A DNA stretch of 64,000 nt from CS1-C013 sp964347265 (GCA_964347265.1 CAYFXV010000001.1:1-64000), one strand, 5' to 3'. Shown: positions 8,043-17,125, numbered from the stretch's first letter. The notes: generated from the sequence alone by a model not told the origin. A program made the numbers and translations.

Positions 8043-8690
8043 ATGGATTTTGAGGAAGAAAATGAGAAATTAATAAAACACATAAAAAGTGTAGGATATT
8101 TGAAGTCAAAAGAAATTGAAGAGGCTTTAAGAAAAATTCCTAGAGATCTATTTGTTCCAGAAGAAATAAGATATCTTGCTTATAGAGACAGTCCATTGTC
8201 TATTGGTCATAATCAAACTATTTCTCAACCATCAACAGTTATTGCAATGACAGAAGCTTTGAATGTGAAAAAAGGTCAAAAAATATTAGAAATAGGAACT
8301 GGTTCTGGATGGCAAGGTGCGATATTGTCTTATTTAGTTGGAGAAAAAGGATTTGTTTATAGTATTGAAGTTATTAAAAAACTCGCAGAATTTGCTAAAA
8401 GTAATATTAAAAAACTTGGAATAAAAAACATTGAAGTTATTGTAAAAGATGGTTCTTTAGGATTAAAAGAAAAGTCTCCTTTTGATAGAATAATTGTTAC
8501 TGCTGCTGCTCCAGATGTTCCACATCCTTATTTAGATCAGTTAAAATTAAATGGAATAATGGTAATTCCTGTTGGTAATTTATACTTACAAAAAATGTAT
8601 ATAATTAAAAAATTGAAAAGGGGTATTGAAAGAGAATGTATTGGAAACTTCATGTTTGTTCCTTTAATAGGGAAGTATGGATTTAAATGA
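8043..8690 (+). CDS. pcm: Protein-L-isoaspartate O-methyltransferase
   Basis: The 215-residue protein methylates isoaspartyl residues in damaged proteins using SAM. It has the PCMT signatures RDLFVPEE, the substrate loop NQTISQPSTVIAMTEAL (about 57-73), the SAM motif ILEIGTGSGWQGAIL (about 82-96) and IIVTAAAPDVPHPYLDQL. Its length is typical. A tRNA 3' fragment starts 7 bases after its stop codon. Confidence 0.95.
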   Translation: MDFEEENEKLIKHIKSVGYLKSKEIEEALRKIPRDLFVPEEIRYLAYRDSPLSIGHNQTISQPSTVIAMTEALNVKKGQKILEIGTGSGWQGAILSYLVGEKGFVYSIEVIKKLAEFAKSNIKKLGIKNIEVIVKDGSLGLKEKSPFDRIIVTAAAPDVPHPYLDQLKLNGIMVIPVGNLYLQKMYIIKKLKRGIERECIGNFMFVPLIGKYGFK

Positions 8691-8697
8691 TTCGCTA

Positions 8698-8718
8698 GTT
8701 CAAATCCGGCCCCCTGCA
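8698..8718 (+). repeat. tRNA 3'-end fragment (positions 53-73)
   Basis: The 21 bases read G53, T-loop TTCAAAT, T-stem 3' strand CCGGC, acceptor 3' strand CCCCTGC and A73. The preceding CGCTA cannot pair as a T-stem and no 5' half is present, because pcm coding sequence occupies the upstream positions. It fills the 29-base gap between the convergent ends of pcm and the methyltransferase gene. No intact tRNA with this sequence occurs in the window. Confidence 0.75.
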
Positions 8719-8719
8719 T

Positions 8720-9841
8720 TTAACTTTCCATTAAAATTATACTTTCTCTAATCTTACCAACCTTTATTGTTCTTGTCCTTGTACACCAAGAATTTCTTGC
8801 AACCAAAATTTTCTTAACATTAAATCCTATTCTTTCAGCAAGTTCAGCAATCATTTTATCAGTCTCAACAGCCCTATCAGGATAGCAACCTCCACCAATA
8901 ACTATTGCTAATTTAGCATTATCTTTACAAACCCTATAGATTTCATTTAAAGCTAGATTCATATCCTTAAAATATGCTTTTGCAGATAAAGGAAGATTCT
9001 CATCTAAACCCAAATCACTTACATCAATATCTTCAACTCTAGAACCAATATAAGATCTTAATTCACTTTCTGGAAGATCAAAAAACAAAGAAGTTTCTAT
9101 GTTATAAATTTTCGTATATTCTATTTTGTTCAAATAAGGTGGAGATGTTATAACAGCATCTATTGAATTGTTCTCTAAATTTAATTTTCTTGCATCTCCT
9201 AATTCAACAGAAACAGAAATATTTTTAATATTAGAATTCTTTAAATCTTTGAACATTTTTTTAATTTTATACTTAAAGAACTTTTTTAATGGAGGCTTTC
9301 CTTTTTTATCTATTTTAATTACAGCGCCGTCTTTAATAGTCCAGCTAGCCTTTATGGCAGAATCTGTTAAAGCCAATAAAAGAAAGTCTCTTGTTTTCTC
9401 ATTTTCTTTTTCTAAAATTTTATTTTTATAAAAAATAACATCTTCTAAAGTATATCTGGAAAAAACTTTTCTTATGAATTTTTCTTTTGGCAATTTTTTG
9501 GGTCTTTCAAACTTCCATTTAATTGCTTCAGAAATATCTTCTTTTAATTTATCTAAATCATAATCCCTTGTCTTAACTTTTGAAACAAAAATAAAAAATG
9601 GTGAAACATCAAATCCAATTGACCTAATTCCTTTTTGTTTACAAGATAATAAAGTAGTTCCTACACCGCAAAATGGATCTAACACTACAGAATTCTTATT
9701 TAATTCAAATTGATCAATAAAAATATCAACCAATTGTTTAGAAAATCCTTCTTTAAAATAATACCAGTTATGAATTGATTCTTTTTTGTTTGGAATAAAT
9801 GTTACTAATTTTTTAAATTCTAATGCTTTAGAGAATTTCAC
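8720..9841 (-). CDS. DNA methyltransferase (SPPY type)
   Basis: The 373-residue class I SAM methyltransferase has motif I DPFCGVGTT (about 56-64) and catalytic motif IV TSPPY (about 232-236), as in N4-cytosine/N6-adenine DNA methylases. The start is a GTG overlapping the previous stop (GTGA). No restriction endonuclease gene is adjacent; the upstream partners are a HAD-like protein and FEN-1. It could be an orphan DNA methylase, or less likely act on RNA. The target sequence cannot be told from the sequence. Confidence 0.75.
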   Translation of the reverse strand: MKFSKALEFKKLVTFIPNKKESIHNWYYFKEGFSKQLVDIFIDQFELNKNSVVLDPFCGVGTTLLSCKQKGIRSIGFDVSPFFIFVSKVKTRDYDLDKLKEDISEAIKWKFERPKKLPKEKFIRKVFSRYTLEDVIFYKNKILEKENEKTRDFLLLALTDSAIKASWTIKDGAVIKIDKKGKPPLKKFFKYKIKKMFKDLKNSNIKNISVSVELGDARKLNLENNSIDAVITSPPYLNKIEYTKIYNIETSLFFDLPESELRSYIGSRVEDIDVSDLGLDENLPLSAKAYFKDMNLALNEIYRVCKDNAKLAIVIGGGCYPDRAVETDKMIAELAERIGFNVKKILVARNSWCTRTRTIKVGKIRESIILMES

Positions 9842-10266
9842 GAATTCACCTCAAATAACTTAGAAGGATTATCTGGCAAATGGTCTATACCACCAAACTC
9901 TTTAACAATAATTATTTTTATATTCAATTCTGGATTTATAAGATCTTTAATATTATTACCACCGATGCTCTCACAGTCATCGTCTATAAATATATCAGGT
10001 TTAATTTTTTCAATTACATCTTTATACTCTTCTCCTTCTCTAAAGAATAACTTCCCCTGCGGAAAATTATGTTTTTCCAAAACATTCCTGATTTGTTGAA
10101 TTTCTTCTGGTTTTGTTCTTGAAGTGAGATAAAGAAGTTCAACTCTTTTTTCTTTCCATTTTTGTAGTTTTTTTACAGCATTCTTGATAGGAATATATGA
10201 ACTGTAATCTTGTATACTAGTTTTATGCATTATTATTGTACCTTCTGTGAAAACAAGAATCTTCAC
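9838..10266 (-). CDS. HAD-like protein with atypical FTEGT motif
   Basis: The 142-residue product reads MKILVFTEGTIIMHK..., then YLTSR (HAD motif II-like) and PDIFIDDDCESIGG (motif IV-like). In place of the usual DxDGT nucleophile motif it has FTEGT, so the catalytic Asp is missing. I chose GTG at 10266, which overlaps the FEN-1 stop as GTGA, over an upstream TTG. I recall similar FTEGT-type proteins in bacteria, so this may be a family trait and not local decay. The function is unknown. Confidence 0.65.
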   Translation of the reverse strand: MKILVFTEGTIIMHKTSIQDYSSYIPIKNAVKKLQKWKEKRVELLYLTSRTKPEEIQQIRNVLEKHNFPQGKLFFREGEEYKDVIEKIKPDIFIDDDCESIGGNNIKDLINPELNIKIIIVKEFGGIDHLPDNPSKLFEVNS

Positions 10267-11273
10267 TTTAACCAACTTCCAAGAGAAGTTTGTTTAGCTT
10301 CTGTTAAAGTTTTTACAACCTTTTCAATTCTATCTTGAGAAAATTCATGTTCATCAACTAATAATTTAAAAATTTTATCAGGTTGTATTTGTTTAAATTC
10401 AATATCAATATCTTTAACAGGAGGATTCAAGAAAAATTCACAAATATCTTCAGGAGAAACATCATGACTCCATTCAATTTTTTTAAAAACATTTTTCAGT
10501 GTTTTTTCCTTTTTAACCAAATCCAAAGCTTTTTTAGGACCATAACCTTTAATTCCTGGATTATAATCTGTACCAACCAAAATTCCGATCATGATTAATT
10601 GTTCTCTTTTTATTCCTAATTCTTTTAAAACATTTTTTAATTCTATTAATTCTGGTTTCACTTCAATGTAAACATCTTGCCTAGGTAATTTCCTTCTACC
10701 AGTTATTGACAAATTTCTCACCAACCTAGGAGAATTGAAAAGTAAACTATCATTATCTTGACTTGCAACAGAATAAACTAATCCTTTTTTGCATAAATGA
10801 GCACACTGAGCCTCTCCTTCAGAAGGGGCTTGAATTACTGGTATACTCATGTATTCTAATAATTTTTTGGATTCTTCTATCATTTCTTCTGTTAAAAAAG
10901 ATGTTGCTTGAGCTGCTTTTCTAGCTTCTCTTAAATCTCCTCTTGCTAGAGCTTCTTTCCATTTTTTATGTGCCTCTTTTTTTAAAGCTCTTCTTTCTTC
11001 TGTTGTAAGTGCTTTAAAACCTGGTGGCTTACCATCAAAAACCCAAACCAATTTTATATTTTTCTCAAGCATTTTTGAAGATCTGTAAAAAATACCTGAT
11101 AAATGACTTGTTATTCTTCCTTTAGAATCTTTTAATGGTGTTCCATCTGGTTGGCGAATAATAGATAAAAATTGATGTAACCATAGAAATGCATCTACAG
11201 CTATTGTTTTTCCTGATAAATCCATTATTTCTATTTCCTTTTTTGGAAGTATTTTAGAAATTTGAACTCCCAT
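10263..11273 (-). CDS. fen: Flap endonuclease FEN-1
   Basis: The 336-residue structure-specific 5' flap nuclease removes flaps during Okazaki fragment maturation and base excision repair. The N-region (LSGKTIAVDAFLWLHQ), the helical clamp, the I-region (IPVIQAPSEGEAQCA; SQDNDSLLF) and the H3TH segment VGTDYNPGIKGYGPKKAL are all present. The C-terminus QTSLGSWLK is a PCNA-interacting (PIP) motif. It is the first gene of a three-gene unit with GTGA overlaps. Confidence 0.96.
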   Translation of the reverse strand: MGVQISKILPKKEIEIMDLSGKTIAVDAFLWLHQFLSIIRQPDGTPLKDSKGRITSHLSGIFYRSSKMLEKNIKLVWVFDGKPPGFKALTTEERRALKKEAHKKWKEALARGDLREARKAAQATSFLTEEMIEESKKLLEYMSIPVIQAPSEGEAQCAHLCKKGLVYSVASQDNDSLLFNSPRLVRNLSITGRRKLPRQDVYIEVKPELIELKNVLKELGIKREQLIMIGILVGTDYNPGIKGYGPKKALDLVKKEKTLKNVFKKIEWSHDVSPEDICEFFLNPPVKDIDIEFKQIQPDKIFKLLVDEHEFSQDRIEKVVKTLTEAKQTSLGSWLK

Positions 11274-11301
11274 AAATATCTAATGTTAGTTATAAAATAA
11301 A

Positions 11302-12756
11302 TCATTTAGCAATGATCTTTACCCATTCTTTTTTATTAAATACACAACCAAGATCGCTTTGTGTGATATCATTATAGTATCCATAAGCTCTTGCCCTACA
11401 GCCACCACAGATATTCTTGTATTTGCAAGTACCACACATTCCTTTGAAATGACTTCTATCTCTTATTTGATGAAATAGTGAGGAGTTGTGCCATACATCT
11501 AAAAAGTCATCGTTTCTTATATTTCCAAGCTTTATTGGAATAAAAACACAAGGGGTTATATTACCATTATAATCTAAAGCACAATAAAGTCTTCCAGTAC
11601 CACAACCTCCAACAAAATCTCCTAAAAATTTAGCCGAATCCTTATATTCTTTTGTCTGAGTTATGTTATCAAAATGAGTTAAAGAGACAGCAGAAAATTG
11701 GGTACAAACTCTCCCATATTGAGGAGCAGTACTTAAAATTGATATTTTCCTTTTTCCAATTTGGTTTGCCAACATATTAAGAAGTTTTTCTCTTTCATCA
11801 GGAGAAAGGTCTAAATCAATTATATCTTTTCCTCTTCCTACAGGAATAAAATTATAATGCATAAAAATTTCTGCTCCAAGTTTCTCTGTTAAATCAATAA
11901 TTTTGGGAACTTCTTTATAATTAAGTTTTGTTACAGTAGTTGCTATTCCAACACAAACTCCAGAATTCACAGCATTTTTTATTCCTTGAACTGTTCTTTT
12001 GAAAACATTTGCTCCTCTTAATCTGTTATGGGTTGATGGTTTTGCACCATCTAGAGAAACCTGTATATACAAACAACCTGTATCTTTTAATTTTTTTGCA
12101 ATTTTTTTAGTTAATAAAGTTCCATTAGTTGCTATTGAAAATGCCATTTCATTTTTTCTAATCCTATTAACAATATCCAAAAAATCTCTTCTCATCAAAG
12201 GTTCTCCTCCAGACAAAGCAATGTAAGCTACCCCTGCTTTTCCCATTTTATCAACTGCTCTTAAGACTTCTCTTTTGTTTAACTCATCAGGCGGAGGTAC
12301 ACCAGCTGTTTCATAACAATGTTTACAACGTAAATTACAAACTTTTGTAACATTCCAAACTACTAGAAACGGAGAATAAGCAGTAAATGGTTTTGTTGGA
12401 CCATATTTTGCTACACCTTCTAATACTGATGCTAAACCCTTCCTCCACATCGGGTCTTTCAAGTTGGTTTCAACATCTTCTCTAGGAATATTTACTTTAT
12501 TCACTACATGATCTAAAATATTTTTTATTATAAAATAAGCAATTTTACATTTAGAACATAATCTAACTCTATAACCAATATATTTTTTCAAACAAAGATC
12601 AAATCTTCTTCCACAATTTGGGCATTGAGATGTACAGAACGTTAAAACTATTCTAATAACTGGATTTCCTAAAACTGCTTCTATAAATTGGGCCATGTTT
12701 TCTGCAAGATCTTTTGCTTTAGGTCGGTAATTGAAGTTAGATTTTATATCAATCAT
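11302..12756 (-). CDS. Radical SAM/SPASM protein with N-terminal Cys module
   Basis: The 484-residue protein has an N-terminal zinc-ribbon-like module (CTSQCPNC and CSKC within 41-70), a radical SAM core with C140-x3-C144-x2-C147 (VCNLRCKHCYE) and GGEPLMRRD, and a C-terminal SPASM-like set (CGTCKYKNICGGC). Relatives are often labelled heme-biosynthesis-like (AhbD/NirJ), but no heme genes are seen here. It is divergent from the geranylgeranyl reductase and one gene away from the Tes-like protein, so a lipid role is possible but unproven. Confidence 0.8.
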   Translation of the reverse strand: MIDIKSNFNYRPKAKDLAENMAQFIEAVLGNPVIRIVLTFCTSQCPNCGRRFDLCLKKYIGYRVRLCSKCKIAYFIIKNILDHVVNKVNIPREDVETNLKDPMWRKGLASVLEGVAKYGPTKPFTAYSPFLVVWNVTKVCNLRCKHCYETAGVPPPDELNKREVLRAVDKMGKAGVAYIALSGGEPLMRRDFLDIVNRIRKNEMAFSIATNGTLLTKKIAKKLKDTGCLYIQVSLDGAKPSTHNRLRGANVFKRTVQGIKNAVNSGVCVGIATTVTKLNYKEVPKIIDLTEKLGAEIFMHYNFIPVGRGKDIIDLDLSPDEREKLLNMLANQIGKRKISILSTAPQYGRVCTQFSAVSLTHFDNITQTKEYKDSAKFLGDFVGGCGTGRLYCALDYNGNITPCVFIPIKLGNIRNDDFLDVWHNSSLFHQIRDRSHFKGMCGTCKYKNICGGCRARAYGYYNDITQSDLGCVFNKKEWVKIIAK

Positions 12757-12863
12757 AGAAACACTATTTTTTACTAAAATTCAGAATTTTAAATATCTTT
12801 CTATTTAATTATTTCTAGCTTTATAAAAACGATGCTTAAATAAATAATTTATTAATTAAAATT

Positions 12864-13988
12864 ATGCGGGATGTTATTGTAATAGGAGCTGGAGCAGCTG
12901 GATCCGTTTGTGCAGGAGAATTATCAAAAAGAGGTTTTTCTGTTGCTTTATTAGAAAAAGATGTTCCAGGAAAAGCTATTTGTGCTGGTGGTATAGGGCC
13001 AAGAATATATGAAATTCTTAAGCTCCCAAACAAAGTAATTGAAAAATATGTTTATAGAGTTAATGTTTATTCTCCAAATTCAAAAATTTCTATAAAATTG
13101 AAAAAACCAAATGCAAGTATTTATAGAGAAAAGTTCGACAAATTCCTTGCTGAAAGAGCAGTTGATAATGGTACAGAATTATTCACAAGCACTTTAGCCT
13201 TAGATATAAAAAGAAACAAAGTCATCACAAAAAAGAAAGAATTTAAAGGAAAAGTAATTGTTTGTGCTGATGGTGTTAATTCTTTATTAAGTAAATTCAG
13301 GAGAGAAAAGCAATTATTAGCAATTACAAAAGAATATGAAATAAAAAACGTAGAAGAAACTGATTATCATATTTTTTATATAAATGGTTTAGGACCTCTG
13401 GGCTATGGATGGATTATACCAAAGAAAAATGCTGTAACATTAGGTGTCCTAGGGTTTATAGGTCATTTAAATGGAAACATTTCTTTTTATTTAGATTATC
13501 TACTAAAAGAACATCCTTTATGCTCAAAGATGTTATCAAAGGGTAAAATTACTCAAACTAAAGGAGCTATGATTCCTTATAAAGCTAGTAAACAAATGGT
13601 CTTTGGCAATAAAATAGGGGTTGGAGATGCTGTGGGATTGACCTCTCCTTTAACTGGTGGTGGAATCTATTATGCAAGCTTATCGGGTGGGCTAGCAGCG
13701 AATGTAATAGCTAAGAATCTTGAAATAGGTTATGATTTAAAAAATTATGAAAAAGAATGGAGAAAAACTCATGGAAAATCAATTTCAATGCAATGGAAAC
13801 TAAATATTCTATTGAGAAAATTATGGACTGATAAAGGATGGGATATTTGTTTGAGAAAAATCAGTAAAAATAAAGAATTTTCAAAAATTTTAGCATCATC
13901 TTGGGCAACATATAAATTTGAAAAAAAATCAGTATGGTTAAAAACGTTCGCACTAATATTGTGGAATCTTTTTATAAATAAATTTTAA
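12864..13988 (+). CDS. Geranylgeranyl reductase family flavoprotein
   Basis: The 374-residue FAD enzyme of the archaeal digeranylgeranylglycerophospholipid reductase family saturates isoprenoid chains of membrane lipids. It has the N-terminal dinucleotide fold VIGAGAAGSVCAGEL (about 5-19), LLEKD, and the late GDAVGLTSPLTGGGIYYA (about 252-269). The C-terminus is convergent with, and overlaps by four bases, the Tes-like gene. A TATA-like CTTAAATAA about 24 nt before the ATG suggests a leaderless transcript. Confidence 0.9.
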   Translation: MRDVIVIGAGAAGSVCAGELSKRGFSVALLEKDVPGKAICAGGIGPRIYEILKLPNKVIEKYVYRVNVYSPNSKISIKLKKPNASIYREKFDKFLAERAVDNGTELFTSTLALDIKRNKVITKKKEFKGKVIVCADGVNSLLSKFRREKQLLAITKEYEIKNVEETDYHIFYINGLGPLGYGWIIPKKNAVTLGVLGFIGHLNGNISFYLDYLLKEHPLCSKMLSKGKITQTKGAMIPYKASKQMVFGNKIGVGDAVGLTSPLTGGGIYYASLSGGLAANVIAKNLEIGYDLKNYEKEWRKTHGKSISMQWKLNILLRKLWTDKGWDICLRKISKNKEFSKILASSWATYKFEKKSVWLKTFALILWNLFINKF

Positions 13989-15544
13989 GCAGGAGATTTG
14001 GAAATTGATGAATCTGTATTAACAATATTTCTTTTATAAAGATCATCTTCTAATTTCCTTCCAGTTTTTTCCTCCCATTCTGGAATTGATAAAGAAAAGT
14101 TTTCTTGTATTTTATCCCTATACCATTGAGGTATAACATTAAAAGCACAAAACGGAATTATTCTTCCATCAGGTTGTGCATAATGAATGCAGCATTTCTT
14201 AACACGTTCTATATCATAGTTGTATAAATCTTGAAAGTGCATCATTCCAACAAATAGAGCTTTATAGTGTAATTTTGCTAAGGACCTATAGTTTCCTGTT
14301 CTAAGAATATTAAAAAGTATTTTAGGGAGATTCAAATTCTTTGGTTGTTTTTCCTTGTCTACAAAACTACTTATCTTTGATAATATTTTCAAACTTGTGT
14401 ATACTTTACTTCTAATTCCTTTAACTTGTAAGGATAATTCATCTAATAATTTTAAAAATTTTTCAACATCAAAGAATCTTGGTAATGGGATTATTTTGTC
14501 TCCATCTAAAAACAAATACGTAGCCATACCACAAGCTGCATTTGCTGTTAATTCATATCTTGGTCTTTCTGTTAAAGCTTCAAAGAAATGTGTTATTGGA
14601 GCAACTGTGGGAACTGGATACCAATCTTCTCTTCTAACAGCTCCATTTGTTTGTTCTTCTATTTTTTTAATAACATCAGGAATAGTTATTCTAAACTTTT
14701 CTCTATCTGCTTTCGTTATTCTTCCTACAAGAGAAACAGGTTGATAATTAACTCCACGAACGATATCAATGTTTTTTATTCCAAATCTTAAGATGTTTCC
14801 AACATCATTATCATTAACAGTATTAATAATAGTTGGAACAAGAACTATTCCTACATGTGCTTTTCTACAATTTTCTATTATTTGGGGGATTTCCCAATGA
14901 TTTTTGGGATTTGTTTGGGATGTTGTTCCATCATAACTCAAATATATTGTATTGATACCTGCTGCTTTTACTGCCCTAGCAAACTCTAAACTCTGAGATA
15001 ATCTAATTCCATTGGTATTCAATTGAACATGGTCATAATCTTCTTCTTTTGCAATTTTAATAATATCAATAATATCATCTCTTAACGTAGGTTCACCTCC
15101 AGTCAATTGCACAGCGTTTGTTTTAACAGGCTGTTCTTTCTTCATCGCTCTTAACATCATTCTTATTTGTTCTAAAGATGGTTCATAAACATAACCCATT
15201 GCTTTTGCATAAAAGAAACAGTAAAAGCATTGTAAATCACAACGATTTGTAACAACAATATTTCCTAAGGCTGTGTGAGATTTATGCATTTTACATAAAC
15301 CACAAGCTGTCGGACATATGGGGTTTTCAATATTAACATTAGGATTAGAAATACCCTTTCCATCGTGAGCAAAACTCATAGCTTTTAAATACATCTGGTA
15401 ATCTCCCCAATATAAATCTTCAAACTCTCCATGCTCAAAACATTTTTTTCTTATCCAAACTTTATTATCTCTTTCGAAAATCTCTGCTGGAAGAATTTTT
15501 AAACATTCGGGACAAAGGGATTTGGTATCTTTTATTTTGTTCAT
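13985..15544 (-). CDS. Radical SAM tetraether lipid synthase (Tes-like)
   Basis: The 519-residue protein matches the MJ0619/Tes family: an N-terminal Cys module (CPEC ... CFEHGEFEDLYWGD), CPTACGLC, then the radical SAM motif C102-x3-C106-x2-C109 in VTNRCDLQCFYC, and LTGGEPTLR. Tes couples the tails of two archaeol-type lipids into macrocyclic or tetraether lipids. MJ0619 was earlier described as a pterin methyltransferase, so family membership alone leaves some doubt. The neighbouring geranylgeranyl reductase and PAP2-like protein favour a lipid role. Confidence 0.85.
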   Translation of the reverse strand: MNKIKDTKSLCPECLKILPAEIFERDNKVWIRKKCFEHGEFEDLYWGDYQMYLKAMSFAHDGKGISNPNVNIENPICPTACGLCKMHKSHTALGNIVVTNRCDLQCFYCFFYAKAMGYVYEPSLEQIRMMLRAMKKEQPVKTNAVQLTGGEPTLRDDIIDIIKIAKEEDYDHVQLNTNGIRLSQSLEFARAVKAAGINTIYLSYDGTTSQTNPKNHWEIPQIIENCRKAHVGIVLVPTIINTVNDNDVGNILRFGIKNIDIVRGVNYQPVSLVGRITKADREKFRITIPDVIKKIEEQTNGAVRREDWYPVPTVAPITHFFEALTERPRYELTANAACGMATYLFLDGDKIIPLPRFFDVEKFLKLLDELSLQVKGIRSKVYTSLKILSKISSFVDKEKQPKNLNLPKILFNILRTGNYRSLAKLHYKALFVGMMHFQDLYNYDIERVKKCCIHYAQPDGRIIPFCAFNVIPQWYRDKIQENFSLSIPEWEEKTGRKLEDDLYKRNIVNTDSSISKSPA

Positions 15545-15613
15545 GGTATCTAACTTTTGGAACTTTTTAAAAGTTATAAAAGTTTATATATTTCGATTAA
15601 TATAAAGTTAACT

Positions 15614-16183
15614 ATGAGTTATATTTTTTATAGAACTTTGTCTTATGTCTTATCGGCACCCTTTATTGCACTATATGTCATAATTATATTTTCTTTTTTG
15701 TCACCAATCGGTTTAGGATACATAAATCCTTTTTCAAGTATATTGGTTGGATCAATTTTTCTAGTTTTAATTCCCATGGGTTCAGTATATTACTTTAATA
15801 AAAAAGATATAGAAGTTAATAAAAAAGAAGATAGAACAAAACTGTACTTAATTTCAATTGTTAGTTATTTGATGTCTTCTGCAATTTTTTGGCTTTTAAA
15901 CTCTCATATCATGTTTGTAATATCCATGGCTTATGTTTTCGTATCGTCTGCAGTTTCTATAATAAATATTTTTTGGAAAATATCAGCACATTCAGCGGGG
16001 ATTGCTGGACCAACAACTGCTTTGGTTCATGTATTTGGAACAAACTTAATACCTCTTTATATATTAACTCTTTTAGTTTTTTGGATAAGAATAAGAATTA
16101 AAGCTCATAATATTTTACAACTCATAATAGGGGCAATAGTAGCTATTTTTATAACTTCATTGGTCTATACAATATTGTGGTAA
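15614..16183 (+). CDS. PAP2-like membrane phosphatase
   Basis: The 189-residue protein is mostly membrane helices (about six). It has the PAP2-like signature KISAHSAG (S/H pair, about 134-141) and a second RIKAHN element about 40 residues later. PAP2 proteins hydrolyse lipid or isoprenoid diphosphates. I chose the ATG at 15614 because a TATA-like TTTATATA lies about 25-30 nt before it; a start at 15557 would be only 12 bases from the divergent Tes-like start. The stop is one base before the next gene. Confidence 0.65.
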   Translation: MSYIFYRTLSYVLSAPFIALYVIIIFSFLSPIGLGYINPFSSILVGSIFLVLIPMGSVYYFNKKDIEVNKKEDRTKLYLISIVSYLMSSAIFWLLNSHIMFVISMAYVFVSSAVSIINIFWKISAHSAGIAGPTTALVHVFGTNLIPLYILTLLVFWIRIRIKAHNILQLIIGAIVAIFITSLVYTILW

Positions 16184-16184
16184 T

Positions 16185-16661
16185 ATGAAAAAATTGAATG
16201 AAATCAAAAAAGATATTTATTCAAGTTTTGCGGACATAGCATCCTCAATAGGTTATTCTGAAATTCATGGAAGAATAATTGCTGCTCTATTGGTATCTGA
16301 TGGAAAGCTTTCTTTGCAAAATTTAGCAAAAGAGACTGAATATTCAATCTCAACACTATCATTAAGTTTAGATTTGTTAGAATTTTTAGGAATGATTAAA
16401 AAAATTAAAAAAGCTGGAGATAGAAAACTTTATGTTGAACTTCAGGGTGATCTATTAGAAGGTCTAAAAAGAGCTTTTGTATTAAAGATTCAAAAAAATA
16501 TAAACGACAGTTTGAATAGTTTTGAAAGATATAAAGAAATTTTAAAAGAATCAAAAGGTAATAAAAAGGAAAGAGTTATGAATGTATTAGGCACATTGGA
16601 AGAAGAAATCAAAAAATTAGATAATTATATAAAACTTTTATCAAAAATAAAATTACCGTGA
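16185..16661 (+). CDS. GbsR/MarR-like winged-helix regulator
   Basis: The 158-residue protein has a winged helix: GYSEIHGRIIAALLVSDG, LSLQNLAKETEYSISTLS (recognition helix), LLEFLGMIKKI and a wing (AGDRKLYVEL). A long C-terminal helix, typical of the GbsR-type family, probably dimerises. It begins two bases after the PAP2-like gene, so it may control that gene or the neighbouring lipid genes. The ligand and operator are unknown. Confidence 0.8.
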   Translation: MKKLNEIKKDIYSSFADIASSIGYSEIHGRIIAALLVSDGKLSLQNLAKETEYSISTLSLSLDLLEFLGMIKKIKKAGDRKLYVELQGDLLEGLKRAFVLKIQKNINDSLNSFERYKEILKESKGNKKERVMNVLGTLEEEIKKLDNYIKLLSKIKLP

Positions 16662-16665
16662 TTAA

Positions 16666-16797
16666 ATGAAAATTGGTATATGTCAGTGCTGCGGTGGTGT
16701 AGCTACACAAACTTGTAAATTTTGTGGTGCTTTAGTTTGTATAAAATGCACTACCTCAAATGGTTGCAAAGTTTGTGAGGGAAGAAAAAAAATTTAG
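16666..16797 (+). CDS. 43-residue zinc-ribbon protein
   Basis: This 44-codon frame starts at ATG 16666, four bases after the regulator gene's stop, and ends at TAG 16797. The product contains nine Cys, arranged as CQCC near the N-terminus and then CKFC, CIKC and CKVC, and ends in a basic tail. The regular CxxC pairs suggest two small zinc sites. Such mini zinc proteins are common in archaea but this one is not assigned to a function. Confidence 0.65.
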   Translation: MKIGICQCCGGVATQTCKFCGALVCIKCTTSNGCKVCEGRKKI

Positions 16798-16834
16798 TCT
16801 CATCTCGTTTCCGATTGACTTAAAATTTCTTACC

Positions 16835-17062
16835 TTATATAGATTGTAAGGCTTCTACTAAACTATCTTTTATTTCACTTTCAGCAGGAAATCCTAACGC
16901 ATTCTTGAATCTTTTTTGACCTGTTGGGGTGATGAATCCTTTTGAAATTGAAATGAATTCGTTCTCTCCTTCAGGTGTTTTAGCTACTTTTCTAGCTACT
17001 TCCAAGAATTTATTATTTCCGAACTTGATTTCCCTACTGTCTTTTGTTTCGAATTCTACCAT
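16835..17062 (-). CDS. Small conserved-type hypothetical protein
   Basis: The 75-residue soluble protein begins MVEFETKDSREIKFGNN and contains a GFITPTGQKRFKNALGFP stretch. Charged and glycine residues suggest a small folded domain, and it has its own intergenic promoter region shared with the divergent gene at 17157. A TATA-like ACTATATTTAAATA at 17101-17114 lies upstream on its strand. No family is recognised. Confidence 0.55.
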   Translation of the reverse strand: MVEFETKDSREIKFGNNKFLEVARKVAKTPEGENEFISISKGFITPTGQKRFKNALGFPAESEIKDSLVEALQSI

Positions 17063-17125
17063 TTCTATACCTCCCTATTTTCTAAATTTAATAGCTGTTA
17101 ACTATATTTAAATAGGTATGATAAA

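Noticed and set aside
8720..10266. Restriction-modification system
   Set aside because: The methyltransferase has no adjacent restriction nuclease or specificity subunit; its partners are FEN-1 and a HAD-like protein.
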